In this document: in pieces, positions 27,130-38,794 of the stretch
Layout of the letters: every line of letters starts with the position of its first letter
How positions within the stretch are numbered: the stretch's first letter is position 1
Made by a program: the position numbers and the translations under genes
The notes under the pieces: model-generated
The model's input: only the letters and a program-made list of their open reading frames with translations
Database searches by the model: none
Told to the model about the DNA's origin: nothing
From: Anisakis pegreffii
Lineage: Eukaryota > Nematoda > Chromadorea > Rhabditida > Anisakidae
Direction: 5' to 3'
Length of the DNA: 64,000 nucleotides
Assembly: GCA_035041965.1 (NCBI GenBank)
Contig: JAPYMA010002819.1
Location: 62,001 to 126,000 of the forward strand

Positions 27130-28517
27130 ATGGAGAATCAACAGCAGACAACAACATTGTGTCGTGCAGGGTGCGGATTTTTCGGTTCACCGGCCACTGA
27201 AGGACTGTGCTCGAAATGTTTCAAGGATCAGATCAAGCGCAAGCAGGACACAGCGTCTCGTCTCAGTCCCACCGCCACAATTGCACCATCATCAGCCATT
27301 GCGAATACATCTACTGCTGCTGCTGCTGCTGCTGCTGTATCGAACGTTCAAGCGCAAGCCTCATCAACTTCAGGAGCAAGCAATAGTAATCAGGCAGCTG
27401 GCGCTATCATCAGCTCACCGACCACTGCCGCCATCGACTCACCAACCACTTCAGCAATTCACATCAATGATAAAGTTCGCGATGTAAGTTAAGAAAGCCC
27501 GAACGCAACAGAGGAGAAACTTTTACCTCTCACGGCGGCTTGACTTCACTTGCCTATCCTCGGCATTTCAGATTTACCGAATAGCTGTCGTCTGTTTGTC
27601 AAATTTCTGGGAAAAATTGAATGGTGACCTCAAATTGTGAGGGATTTTCAGCGTATTACAATGAAAGCAATCAAAATTGAGTCGCGTATCCTGGTTGAGT
27701 TAATGGCGAATCGCGATGAGTTATTTCAGTAGTGCCTGTTGGCACCTAGAGATAGATATGCATCGTTTCCATCTTGTAGGTAGTGACATGTTCTCAGGCA
27801 GCCAAGTCATCCGAGCAAGTCACCGCACAGCTAGAATCTGCAGTTGCTGCAGCAGCCGCATCAGTGGAGGCAGCCGGCTCATCTGGTGGTCTATCGAATT
27901 CAAGGTACGTACATCCCCTAAGCAATCCTCGAGCTAATATCGTCTTTTTAATACCGTAATGTAATAACTTTCAAATGTTTAGCAACACAGTATTCATATG
28001 GTATATGATGATAGTGATCATCATGTCAATCTCACAACAATAATAATAATTTTAACAGTTACGAGAATTTGATGAGTTTCAGCTCAGTGGCTAGTCTTGA
28101 GACTTCAGCCGACGGCACAACAGATGCTGCAATGGCGCCGGCTCCAAAGAAGCCTAATCGTTGCCAAGTTTGCAAGAAACGTGTTGGTCTTACCGGTAGG
28201 TGTTCATGTTCCTGCTTAGTGATTGATATCGTTTCTCATCGCATTTATTTGACTCATTCGGATCCACTCGTCTCTAGTAATTTTTAGTGGTTGAACTGGC
28301 GATACCATACAAATTAGCCGTTTCTGGTTTTGGAATAATTTGATCGAAACTGAGCTCTCACATTACAGGTTTCGTATGTCGCTGCGGTGGCCTCTACTGT
28401 GGTGAACATAGATATGACTCAGCGCACGGGTGCTCTTTTGACTACAAAACAATGGAGAGGGAAGAGCTTCGCAAAAATAATCCTGTGATTGTATCCGAGA
28501 AGATTCAACGAATTTAA
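27130..28517 (+). CDS. A20/AN1-type zinc finger protein (ZFAND5/6 family)
   Basis: Four exons join in frame: 27130-27483, 27798-27904, 28059-28195 and 28369-28517 (TAA), giving 248 residues. An A20 finger sits at the N-terminus, with C11, C15, C27 and C30 in [18 protein letters not shown] and SKC. A Ser/Ala/Thr-rich linker follows, containing a polyalanine run encoded by GCT/GCC repeats. A C-terminal AN1 finger has C189, C192, C203, C205, C210, H213, H219 and C221 and is split by the last intron. A20 then AN1 is the ZFAND5/ZFAND6 architecture (C. elegans F22D6.2, from memory). Family members bind ubiquitin and take part in proteasomal stress responses and signalling. Human members are slightly shorter (about 210 residues); the extra length is the Ala-rich linker. 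An acceptor at 27082 lies 47 bases before the ATG. Confidence 0.93.
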
Positions 28518-31500
28518 TCAACCGACTGTTCATCAAGCAACGCAATAACACTTCAACAACAACAACAATTCAAAATCCAACATCACGACCATACAGAGAA
28601 GAATATTTGGAAGGAAAGCAGAAGAAGCAAAACATTTTCATTATTATTATTATTATTATTATGATATTATTCACTATCATTTTACTGTTCCCACTCGCGA
28701 ATCCAACAACAACAACAACTAGAATTTGATCATTCATTTTATGTCCTCTAGCTGAGTTTCAATCATTGGCGTCATATCTAAACCCGTCCTCAATCCCAAA
28801 TTCTGAAACTTTAATTCATAGTGGTCATTTGGTTCAAATGACTTTATTGGTTATTGATAGTTTTACGTACTATCTGTTCATCATTCCACCGTGTAGTTAA
28901 GGTTTATTTACTGAGAAATTCGAATGCTTCTGACATTTATATGTCTAAATTTTTTGAAGTTTCTTCGTGGAAAATTTCTTTCTTCCCTCTTATCATATCA
29001 AATTTCGCAGCCATTCAATCATTCTGTAGCATAAAGCCTTCTGCGTGAACTGATTAAGTTATCATCATTATTACTGATAGTCCTCTTGAAAAGCTTTTCC
29101 TTCTCTTCTGTTCTCTTCTCTCAGTTCGGCCCGGCTCTCCCCCTACTCATCACAACCATCATTTTATAAGCTATGCTTTTATATCGTATAAGGTGTTTTT
29201 TAAAGGTTTTTGCGCGTGTGCATGTATGGTTTTATGATACGATATAATAAGTGTTTTGTGTGTGTTTCAAGTGATTCTTTTCCTTTTTGTCAGACAGAGT
29301 ATATGTTTTGAATTTAATTTTCACAGTATTAGTAGAATTCTGCATTCGATCATCTTCTTTCTGAATGTACAACAGCACAACACAGTGACAACAACTGCGA
29401 AATTAATCAGTTTCGGTTGTAATCATGAGTTTATTTGATATTTCTTGTGAGTTTCTTAATTTTGGTTCATTAGTAGTTTTTTTGAAAACGATGATCTTCG
29501 TGATGAACTCGATTCATTTTCATGCAATATTATCACTGAATTATTATGATTATTATTGTATCACTGCTGTTGTAGTTGTTGTGTGTTCCATGCATGTATC
29601 ATGTGTCACGCGATATATCACCCATACTGTTACTGTTACCGTTACATTAATACTACTTGTGTTATTCACACATCTTATTCCTTCCTGTACTGACTACTGT
29701 GCCCTTGAAACCCACCGAAGTTATTCTTCTTCTGCTTATTTTCTTATCGTAATCATTAGCTTATGCTTTTGATTATAATTTTATCCTGTGATTATATGAT
29801 ACGTTATTTGAGACTGCTTATTCAAGATGATTGAGTGATATGAGTTGATCTAAGAGTTCAGATGCTTCAATCGATTCGTTTATTTTGTGATGAGTTAGTT
29901 GAGTTGGGGTAGGATGAGATGAGATTTTAGTGATGATTTATAACTTCGGTTGACTTGTCGTAAAGTGACGTGAATCCCGGTATTTTGTGTATTTGATATT
30001 TCACCGATCGACTGTTTTGTCGAAGTTTTGTCCCGTTCTTATATGATCGTTTTGAATGCCCCGTTTGATATCACCATCCTTCGTAGTACGTATTTTTTCT
30101 CGATTGATTGATTGATCGATTTATTGATTTTTTGATCACTATTCATCGATGATTGAATTTTATTCTTGGATAGCGAATTTTATTGTTCACAAATTTTATT
30201 CATTCACCATATAAGTTAGCTGCGTTCGGCTCGTTGGATCATCGCAGTGATCCATTCGCTTTTCGTTGCAGTTCATTAGTCCGTTTGAGTGTTTCAATTG
30301 ATCAGTTTAATGGTAACGGGAAGGGGAGGGTTGCGGTATTATGAACTACCACTACGAAGAATTTGTGAGTTCGTTCTAGATCACTGAAATGTTAGCTGGG
30401 TTTTGAGGTACTACTGGTTGCTAGAAGCAAATTCCGATGGGAACTTAGCTTGAGATCAGAACACAAGTCGATATGTCGATGGAAGAATTTTATTGACTCG
30501 ACTAGAGACTGAGGTAATGGGGAGAGAGGGAGTCCGTGATTTAAAAGATTCCAGATTTTCTAGGTCCGAAAATCAGAATTCAAGAACTCAGTGATGGGGA
30601 TGATCCAACGAGTAAATGCTAGCAAATGAATAGTTTGCTGTATCGCTATCGTATCGCTACTACTGGCCTTGTTGTAGTCTTTCTGCCGTGTTTTAATTGA
30701 CTTTGATTTGATATGAATTGATGTTTTATTAATTGATCATTACTTTTATATCTTGATGATGATGATAACCCTCCTCTATCACTATGATTCTATTACTGTC
30801 ATTGATTTTTTGGTGGTTTTATTCGCTCCTCACATACAAACATATTTACTGAACAAAAAACATGTCGATTATCTGAGTACACACAATTTCGATGGGAATC
30901 ACTACTGTATACTCTTTCCATATTTTCTTGAATGGAACAGAATTTTTGGGAACACGCGATTCTTTTCATTTGTTTTCGAGCAGTTGGGTTTTCGGTGGAT
31001 TTTCGGAATTTTAAGTTTTCGAATCATTTCAAAAAGATGAAATATTTCTGAAGTTGGGGTTTAGATTTTCTGTGTAATTAATTTCACATAGAACGTATCA
31101 TTCGTCATCGGCATTTGAAATTGTATTAACTGGTCTAGACAGAACGAAATGAGAACATCGTTATGATTCTAATGAACGAAGTATGATACTAATCCCCTAC
31201 ATCATTTGATAGAATTGATGTGTGGATATACTGCGCAAAGTCACTCATTGCTTTTTGGTGTACGGAATACTAAAAGTCCTCTCAGTAGCACATTTTGTCG
31301 CATTTTTTGCTTGATTTCATTGAATTTTTTGGGATGGTTTGGATTCTTCTGGGTTATTTCGATAAATTTTAATCTTATCACATCAATTCAATCCTATCTC
31401 TTCCTTCTATCGTTCTCGCAAAAATTCTTTTACTAATAGCAATAACATTAACAGAAATACTGTGTAACTGTTTACTATCATCGAATTAATATTGAAATTG

Positions 31501-33027
31501 CATCATGAAAATATTTCTGTCACAGTTCCATATGAATCGATGTGTGGTTAGTTGGTTAACTTACTGCTTTTGTTTCCAGCAAGTCAACCCCGTTTCCTTC
31601 TCTGCTGTACCCCGTATCGTCAATATGCCTAATTTCCCGGCTTGATTCTTCTGTCTGTCCCCGATTCCTTGTACTAAAATTTTTTTTTCTGATGCCATCA
31701 TATTGTTTCTAATCGTTCAACTGTATCAAATTTTGGTTTAACCGTTCTTTTTTTTCTTCGTTCGTTGTGAAGACGATCAATTACATAGCAATTTCAGTTA
31801 TACGGTCTTTTGCAGTTCACACTGATGTCATCGATTCAATTGAGAATATACATTTGAAGAAGTGATACGGCTAGATTACCGTCTCAAATTTGAATTGATC
31901 GTTCATTTGGAGTTTTTAATCGATACAAACTATTTCTTTATTTCATCATAGCGTCGAATGTCATTTTGTTTCATTCGATTTGAATTCTTGATTTGGTTAT
32001 CGATTGGTTTCGATCGATAGTGATCATTGATATATCGATTTTGTCTCATCACTGTTATCATCATATTCATTATCATTGTTTAGCTTATATCCATGCAGCC
32101 GTTGTTCATTGCATATAATTGTCTGATTAAGATCATTCGGTTGATTTGTAATTCATTTTTTGATAGTTGATATGGTCTTGGATTGATTGATTTTGATTTT
32201 ATTCGAACTGAAATAATTGATTTTGAATTGACTTAACTTCATTATTGAGCATTGATTTAAATTGTTCGGAAGTTTTTGCGTTTATTTTCATTTGTTTGTT
32301 TGATTATTCGTTTGATTCTTCTTCGTTCATTTATCTCGATTGTCGTATAAAGAGGTTTTAAGTTGAACTTTTCGTTTTCCTTCCATCTTTGGTTTCAGTC
32401 TCGCAAACAGCTCCATTTCTTGTTTGAGAACGAAACGCGGTTGGTGCTGATGATTAAGAATGAATGATATGCTGATCAGCTCGTTGATCATACCATTTAA
32501 TTTGGTTTAAATCGATTTGACTTGAAGTGATCGATTGAAATTACATGGTCGGGTTGATTATCGGTTGAGTTCACTCGCAACCTGCAATTAGCAACATAAC
32601 ACAGTTTTTGATTCAAGTTTTCTTTCCTGAAACGCAACATTCCAGTGGCATCCGGCACACCCGACATTCGAGTCTCACATCGAGTTCTAGTCTGAAATTT
32701 AGCTCAAACTCGATTGTCACCAGCCTGATAAGATTATCAGGGCAGTGATAAGAATGCTGATCATCGTAGTGTTTCTTAATAGCTCCACAAAACTTCACTT
32801 CATCGAATTGACCGCCATACAACAAGATTTCAGTGCAGCAAAAGAACGGAGAGGGTAGCAGATGATGTATCTCAGTTTAATAAATAAAAAAGAATACATC
32901 GAGTTTCTTGAGATTTTCTTGGTTCATTAGAGTGGATAGGTTCGACTAAATTTCTTAGTTTCAGTACTTTGTTATCGTCTGATAGTGAATGTCATTGATG
33001 ATAATGTATTTGAGTTTGGTGGAATGT
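28518..33027. other. Intergenic region downstream of the A20/AN1 gene
   Basis: This holds the 3' flank of the zinc-finger gene with an ATT microsatellite near 28640-28662, then T-rich noncoding sequence. The one segment that looks coding-like is a minus-strand open frame at 32613-32876, described in the findings. No other gene is recognisable. Confidence 0.6.
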
Positions 33028-33099
33028 GGGGATATAGCTCAGGGGTAGAGCGCTCCCTTAGCATGGGAGAGGGCTGGGGTTCAATTCCCCATATCTCCA
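33028..33099 (+). tRNA. tRNA-Ala (anticodon AGC)
   Basis: A complete 72-nt cloverleaf is visible. The acceptor stem GGGGATA/TATCTCC contains the G3:U70 wobble pair that is the identity element of alanine tRNA. The D stem GCTC/GAGC, anticodon stem CTCCC/GGGAG with loop TTAGCAT, and T stem TGGGG/CCCCA with loop TTCAATT are fully paired. The discriminator base is A. A TTTT at 33106-33109 is a likely RNA polymerase III terminator. The gene has no intron. The A and B boxes are internal, so it should be transcribed independently of its neighbours. Confidence 0.97.
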
Positions 33100-33109
33100 G
33101 TAAACTTTT

Positions 33110-34245
33110 GCACTTTTGAAAAAATATTTTTGTTTGATTTTCTCCAATTTTTATGGATGACTGATGTGAGAAGTACGATAGTACGGATGATACCCAGGCT
33201 TTGAGTCGGGTTAGATCGCAGAATAACATCAGGAAAGACCACGATTGAACTTTTCAGAGCTCTATGGTGTTTTTTCTCTCTGAAGGCTTTTGAAGGTATT
33301 ATGCCAGTCTTAGAATGTTTTTTGATTGGTCTGAGGGGAAATTGTATCGAAAATTGTATTTGAAATTGTATTTACTATAACTTCAGAATAATTTTTAGCA
33401 TCGGAATGAATGTTACTGTGACATTACTGTAGTAATTGTAATTATTAAGCTATATAGGTGTTTCCTGAAGATGATTAGAGAATTGTGAGGCATGAGAGGC
33501 TTGGTTCCACAATTTGATCACTTATTTTACACTGTAATTCAGAAGCTTTATGTGGAACCATGTTCTAAAACCCCTCAATACACTTCAAATGAGATAACTA
33601 CGTTCAGTACTAATTAGGAAATCCCATGCGATTTAGCTAATCGTGTGGATATAATCGGAGGATAAAGTGATTTTACTTGAGAGTATCTCCACCCAGCAGT
33701 GATATTCAATAATTGTGAACAACTAAAATTCCGATATCCTCATTAATTTGTTGAAATTTTGGAATTTTAATGTAATTCATTGCAATTTCTCTGCAGTTGA
33801 TCTATAAATCGCTTGTATGCCGTTGAGCGAGCGATTTTACTAACAATCGCGCTGTTCATAAATTTTGGCGAATACACCCAACCCATTTCCCGGATGATTT
33901 CCATTCTGTTTTCGGTTAGAAACCTTCATTTCCATGGAATTTTCATTGTAGTAGACGTATTCATTCCTGTTTTGTTGATTCTGTTCACTTGACAAGTCAG
34001 TTCATTAATCTACTGATCAATCAATAACGCAAGGAATTGCTTAATTGATCAACTGGAACCTTAAAGGTTTATTCGTTGGAAGACATGGCGAAAAGAGCGT
34101 TATGTTTTCACTTGACATCACGTGGTATTCGTCAGTTGTTTTTATTGATTGTGGGCAAAACGTAAAGTAATATTCTTGCAGTTGATAGAGAGCTTTTTTT
34201 CATAAAGCAAAAAAGTAAATCGAATTCGTTGCGTCGAACACAAAA
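33110..34245. other. Intergenic region between tRNA-Ala and cox-7C
   Basis: No coding signal is visible. It contains a 10-bp inverted repeat, TGGTTCCACA at 33502-33511 with its complement at 33551-33560, and the upstream flank of the COX7C gene. No convincing TATA box or trans-splice acceptor sits directly before the ATG at 34246. Confidence 0.6.
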
Positions 34246-34618
34246 ATGCAACGTCATCTATTGAAACCGTTTATATTGTCAGCGAGAAAGGCCTCATCGA
34301 ATACACCAGTTAAATTTGTCGGCCAAACCCCGAATGGATTTGTGCATGATGGTTGGGCTGGGGCGGTGAGTATGCGTGGAATTTTTAAATTTTTTTCTCT
34401 ACTATATATCGCTATTGTATGCATTGTTTTCAGTATTATGTTCTCATCGAGAAAATGATCACTATATCGTCTCACTCGAATATATTTTTTAGCGTATGCC
34501 ATTCAATGTTCGCAACAAATGGCTGTTCTTCACAAAGGCAACACTCTTCTTGGCCACTGGTTTTTGGGCACCATTTCTAGTTGTTGAATATCAACTGCGT
34601 AAAGCGAATCAGTCATAG
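34246..34618 (+). CDS. cox-7C: Cytochrome c oxidase subunit 7C (COX VIIc), mitochondrial
   Basis: Two exons, 34246-34365 and 34493-34618 (TAG), encode 81 residues, close to the usual length of the precursor. The N-terminal half is basic and Ser-rich without acidic residues until late (MQRHLLKPFILSARKASS), as expected of a mitochondrial presequence. The mature part RMPFNVRNKW, then a hydrophobic helix ending TGFWAPFLVVEYQL, matches the LPF-V-NKW ... FATPFLVVRHQL signature of COX7C. The subunit is a single-pass nuclear-encoded component of complex IV in the inner mitochondrial membrane. The intron is 127 bases with donor GCG|GTGAGT and acceptor TTTTTTAG. Confidence 0.95.
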
Positions 34619-35410
34619 AATGATGACTGCATATCAGACACAATAGACAACACTCGATAATTTTTCATTTATTCGTTTCGTTTCCATGAAAGTAGCGTAT
34701 TATGTGATAACGTTTTCAAATGCTTCGTTGAAAGATGCGGTGAACTGTTGTTGTATTTATTGCATTTTAATAGCAATGATTATGTAGATTTATCGAAATT
34801 TATGAAGACGTTCGGTTATATATTCGTAAAAGTTTCTTGAATCGTTGATTATGGCTGATGGTATGTATTGTATGTTTAGGTGTTTGGTAGTAGCATAATT
34901 GGCTGTTTGATTTTGATTGTATTTCTTCAATAAGTGATTTTTCAGCATGAATATGATTAGCTCAAATATTGAGTCGTTTCATTTCTTGTACCTCATAAAA
35001 ATGCAGTATTTGGAAGGATTTCGATTTGTAGAAGATACTTACATACGCGTGTGTACTTTTTAATTATCGAACTGTATGTCTTCTGTCGAACATTTTCGTT
35101 TTATCATGTTTGCTTCTTCCGTTAGGAGGTTCTTTGATTAGTTAGATTATATATGTTGTATCGGTCATTGTGATTTCGATTGGCGACTGTTTGAGAGATT
35201 ATTGATATTTTTGCGAGCATAAATTCATTTGTTTAAAATATGTGCTGACGCAAAAATATAATCATGACGTAATATTTGCAGTACAACAGATACAGAGTAC
35301 AATACAGTAGAGAAGTGTAAATATTTATTCACATTCCGACGTTTGCAAGGAACTTATGTCTCGCGATCGCTTTAGTTATTAGGGGTACAATTGTTGGAAT
35401 ATGATCTTTT

Positions 35411-35790
35411 GAACAGGTAGCGTTATATACGAAGGATTTTGGTGAGATTGATTTATGGAACATGATGATGTTTAGTCGGAGAAGGCCTGGTTCTGGAGAT
35501 ATGAAACAGGGACAATTTAATAAAAGATGTGAACAGTTGAGGAATTTGATTGCTTGATAAGAGAGGAACAGTCAATGAAGACGTAATGCGTGACGAGATG
35601 ATAAAAGGGTAGTCTTGTACATGTTTATGGATTGGAAGGTTAGGTTACGATGAAAGCGATCGAGGAGTCGAGGAATTCAGACTGAATCCGCAGACAATAG
35701 AAGATTTCTGGGGTGAAAAAGCTGAAGAATTGCTGGGACTAACTATAAGTGGAATGATCAGAGCAAAAACACACACAACATCAATAGAAT
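35411..35790 (+). pseudogene. Possible decayed coding relic, perhaps retroelement-derived
   Basis: Two overlapping frames look coding although the region as a whole is broken. One frame is open from 35411 to a stop at 35555-35557. The other is open from 35556 to a TAG at 35610-35612, then again to a TGA near 35790. They are rich in E, D, K and R in a T-rich neighbourhood, with peptides such as RDEMIKG and NPQTIEDFWGEKAEELLG. An F-x-L-R-x-L segment followed by RDEMIKG weakly recalls the capsid part of retrotransposon Gag proteins. This is inference from pattern only. Confidence 0.25.
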
Positions 35791-36630
35791 GAACAGAAAG
35801 CAGTCAGTGTAAAAGTTATCATATTTGGTAGAGTATATTATAGTTCAATAACGAATTCTATATTCGTCACCACAATTGACGTATTTGAAATATTGACTCG
35901 ATGTGTGCCTATGAAGATGAACGGTCGTGTAAGATTTGAGCGCGGTGTAATGGTACTATCGCAAATGAATTTGGGTTATATCTAGGTTATGGTCATGCAT
36001 CGGTCAAAATGAGCGATCCTTTGCGGCACTCTGAAATAAGAGTTTGGACCTGAAACATCCGTCCTGATATAAGAGTTTGGACATTGATTGCTCCTGCAGC
36101 TGCTGCTGCGGAACGCCGGAATAGCGGAATGACATTTATGATGGAGCAGCAGCAATTTGAAGCTGAATAAGGAGGAGTTGTTGCAGGGCGATTTCAAATG
36201 TCTACTGAAGAATCTGGGCAAAAATAAGGTGACAGTTTTTTTAAATTCACGATCAGTTGATTCCTATATAGATCAAGTATGATGTGCTTGTATTGGCTTG
36301 ACAGTTCATATCATAATCATATGTTAACAATTTTTTGAAGAATGTGATAAGGGATGATGAGATATGAGTGCGGATTGATGCATTTGCATTTGGTATTGAT
36401 TGATCGAGATTAAACAAAAATTCTCGCAGATTTATGCTACTGACAAACTCTCGCTGTTGGTTCTTCATATTGCTTATTGCGTAGTAATTGCTTCGAACAG
36501 TTCTTTCTTCATTCCGTTGAATATTGCTTATCTTTAGTATTACCATTGCTATATTAATGTTCACATCATCGCAATTGTTCGAGGCGAAGATTAGTTCTAT
36601 TGGTATTGATGTTGTTGAGATTTGTATCTT

Positions 36631-36807
36631 ATTTAATCAGTGAATCCGACAATTGATTACGAGTCAGTGCCTTTCTGTGATTACCAATATCACATTTATA
36701 CTTCTTTGGCATTCTTCTTTCCGCATAGCTGAGGATAATAGCGTTCAGAATCATCTGTCTTCATGAAATTCGAATTTGGATTATTTGGCGTGCGCAGAGG
36801 TTCCGGG
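36631..36807 (+). repeat. Dispersed repeat, copy A (177 bp)
   Basis: It matches 50971-51147 over the same 177-bp length. Shared blocks include ATTTAATCA at the start, ATTACGAG, AATATCACATT, CTTTCCGCA, GATAATAGCGTT, GAATCAT-TGTCTTCATGAAATTCG, and CACAGAGGTT at the end. It has no coding capacity. It is probably an old transposable-element copy. Confidence 0.7.
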
Positions 36808-38574
36808 TTGTTGAGATTATTCTTAGTTATTAATGGCATCATTACTAGTAGTGGCAGTACTAACATGATTGTCATTATTGGTATCATTTAAGTATCACAC
36901 TTTCAATCAGGAGAAGAGTCTTATTTCCTCTTGTTCTTATTACTTTAGGTAGGCATTCTATGATGGATGACAAATCATTGCAATATATAAATAGCAAATG
37001 AAATTTTTTGCATTTTGCAAGAAAGGAAATTTGATTTGTTCAATGGAATCAATTATTCATATTGTAATTGTCTGTAACGTTCCCAGTGAATTGATTTCTA
37101 GATTCTTCGTTTTTTTGATTGCAATTTAAAGCGAATGAAAGGTTTTTATTTTTGAAAAATGAAGAGGTAAAATTTTCAAGGACTCTTTCATATAATCGAA
37201 GTGGTTATGCATCATTGCTTTTCTATTCTTATTCCTAATAATGCCTGCATTGTGTGTTAGTGTACCATGACAATTTTTCGAGTACAACTTACCTATATAT
37301 ATACATACGTACACACCTGAAGGATGTAATGAGTTAAAAAAAACATTTCTTTTCAATTTTTACATATCACCATACATTCTAAATGTATTTGGTTCATTCG
37401 CTGAATGCACTTAGTACCATATATATGGTCATACCTTTCGTCGAAGTATCTCTTTCCTTTCGAAAAATCATTTTCGTCGGAAGGTTTTTATCAAGTGGTA
37501 TATTATAGGAATTGAATGGCTCCCAATCGCCTTGTATTGTTACATTTTTGAGATGATGAGGTGATAGTAATAATAGTGTAATAGTAGCTGAATGAATAAT
37601 AGGATGATGATTTCGATTTGGATAAGTAGATTATTTATTTGATCATTTGATTATGACGATGCTGATTAAAATGAAATCGAAAGAATAAAATCGAATTAAT
37701 CAAATCAGAAGGGAGAATTTAATCGCATAATCCATCATCTGATGAGTTTTTTGCTAAGATCAATCAACCTTGGATTTCTGGTTAGAAGTGGATCCTCTCT
37801 TCGGTTATTTTCATCAGCGATTTATTCACGTTTATTCTTTCATTGAACTTTTTTTATGAGAAAAATATTTTTTGCGTATTATTTTGCATTGTGTTCAGAG
37901 ATGAGCGATTATATTCGTCGTCTTCTTCGTTTTGTGAATGAGATGAAAAGAGTAGAGATTTTTGAAACTAGTTTTTATGGGTTTTGTTTGGTGTTGATGT
38001 TGTTTTTAGTGTTGTTTTGGTTGTTGTTGACATTGAAGCGGTAGTGATAGTGATAGTGAATGCGGTGATAAGTAGGATATTGATAAGTAGATCTGAAAGG
38101 GTATCAATTTCAGTGAAAACTGAAAATTTAGAAAGTGAAAACGCAGCTCATCGGTACTTTTTCGTTTCTTGACTTATTGCTAGTTTGTTGTTCTGAAATC
38201 AGACATTGTTTTGCAGACATGACGGACGATGAGAAATTATATTGTATCCAAAAAATGCGTGCAAAAAAGCGATGATCGTAGTTTGGCTGTATTTATCACT
38301 AACCAATTGTAATATTGATAGAGTTTTTTGTAAATGAAGAGCATTTCTGTTATATGAGATGAATGCTTATTTATTTGATGTAGTGAAACGCTCATGATTA
38401 GTCATTTGTTAATGTTTCGTTAGTTTATGTGATTACTCATTGTCAGTTAGGAGATTACTCATAGTGATTACAGTCGGCACGTTTGGGCTGTGAAAATAGC
38501 GGGGTTATGAAATTTTATTTGTGGTTTAACATGAGGTTTCTGCATGAATTTATGATAGTGGTACGGTGTAATGG

Positions 38575-38654
38575 TTGTAATATAGTGATTGTAACGATAG
38601 GATATGTCATTATTATTATTATGTAATTGATTGTAATATAGTGATTGTAACGAT
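38575..38654. repeat. 24-base exact direct repeat upstream of beta-glucuronidase
   Basis: TTGTAATATAGTGATTGTAA plus CGAT occurs at 38575-38598 and again at 38631-38654, a 56-base period, followed by an ATT/GTT microsatellite. It ends about 125 bases before the predicted trans-splice acceptor of the glucuronidase gene. It is probably replication slippage; a regulatory role is not shown. Confidence 0.7.
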
Positions 38655-38770
38655 TGTTATTATTATTATAGTTATTATTATTGTTGTTGTTACAATTGTC
38701 ATTGTGCTTGTTATTATTATTATGACTATTATTATTGTTATTATTATTGAAGTATTGTTGTTATGAGATG

Positions 38771-38794
38771 ATATTTCAGTTGAGGTTACGTGCG
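38771..38794 (+). promoter_or_regulatory. Likely trans-splice acceptor and short 5' UTR of beta-glucuronidase
   Basis: GATATTTCAG ends at 38779 and matches the nematode splice acceptor consensus. It leaves a 15-base 5' UTR before the ATG at 38795. This is the reason for choosing that start over the in-frame ATGs at 38735 and 38768, which lie upstream of the acceptor. Confidence 0.6.

Larger units (their letters stand above)
34619..38794. other. Intergenic region between cox-7C and beta-glucuronidase
   Basis: This 4.2-kb stretch is mostly T/G-rich noncoding DNA. It holds a purine-rich, coding-like relic at 35411-35790, one copy of a dispersed repeat at 36631-36807, a 24-base direct repeat at 38575-38654 and ATT-rich runs up to 38750. 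A 14-base palindrome ACCATATATATGGT lies near 37416. No intact gene is recognised. Confidence 0.6.

Noticed and set aside
29425..29772. 115-codon hydrophobic plus-strand open frame after the zinc-finger gene
   Set aside because: Made of ATT/GTT-type simple sequence that reads as Ile/Val/Leu. No conserved pattern.
38735..38794. In-frame ATG codons upstream of the chosen beta-glucuronidase start
   Set aside because: They precede the TTTCAG acceptor at 38779, and the sequence before it reads as microsatellite. The ATG at 38795 gives a clean signal peptide.
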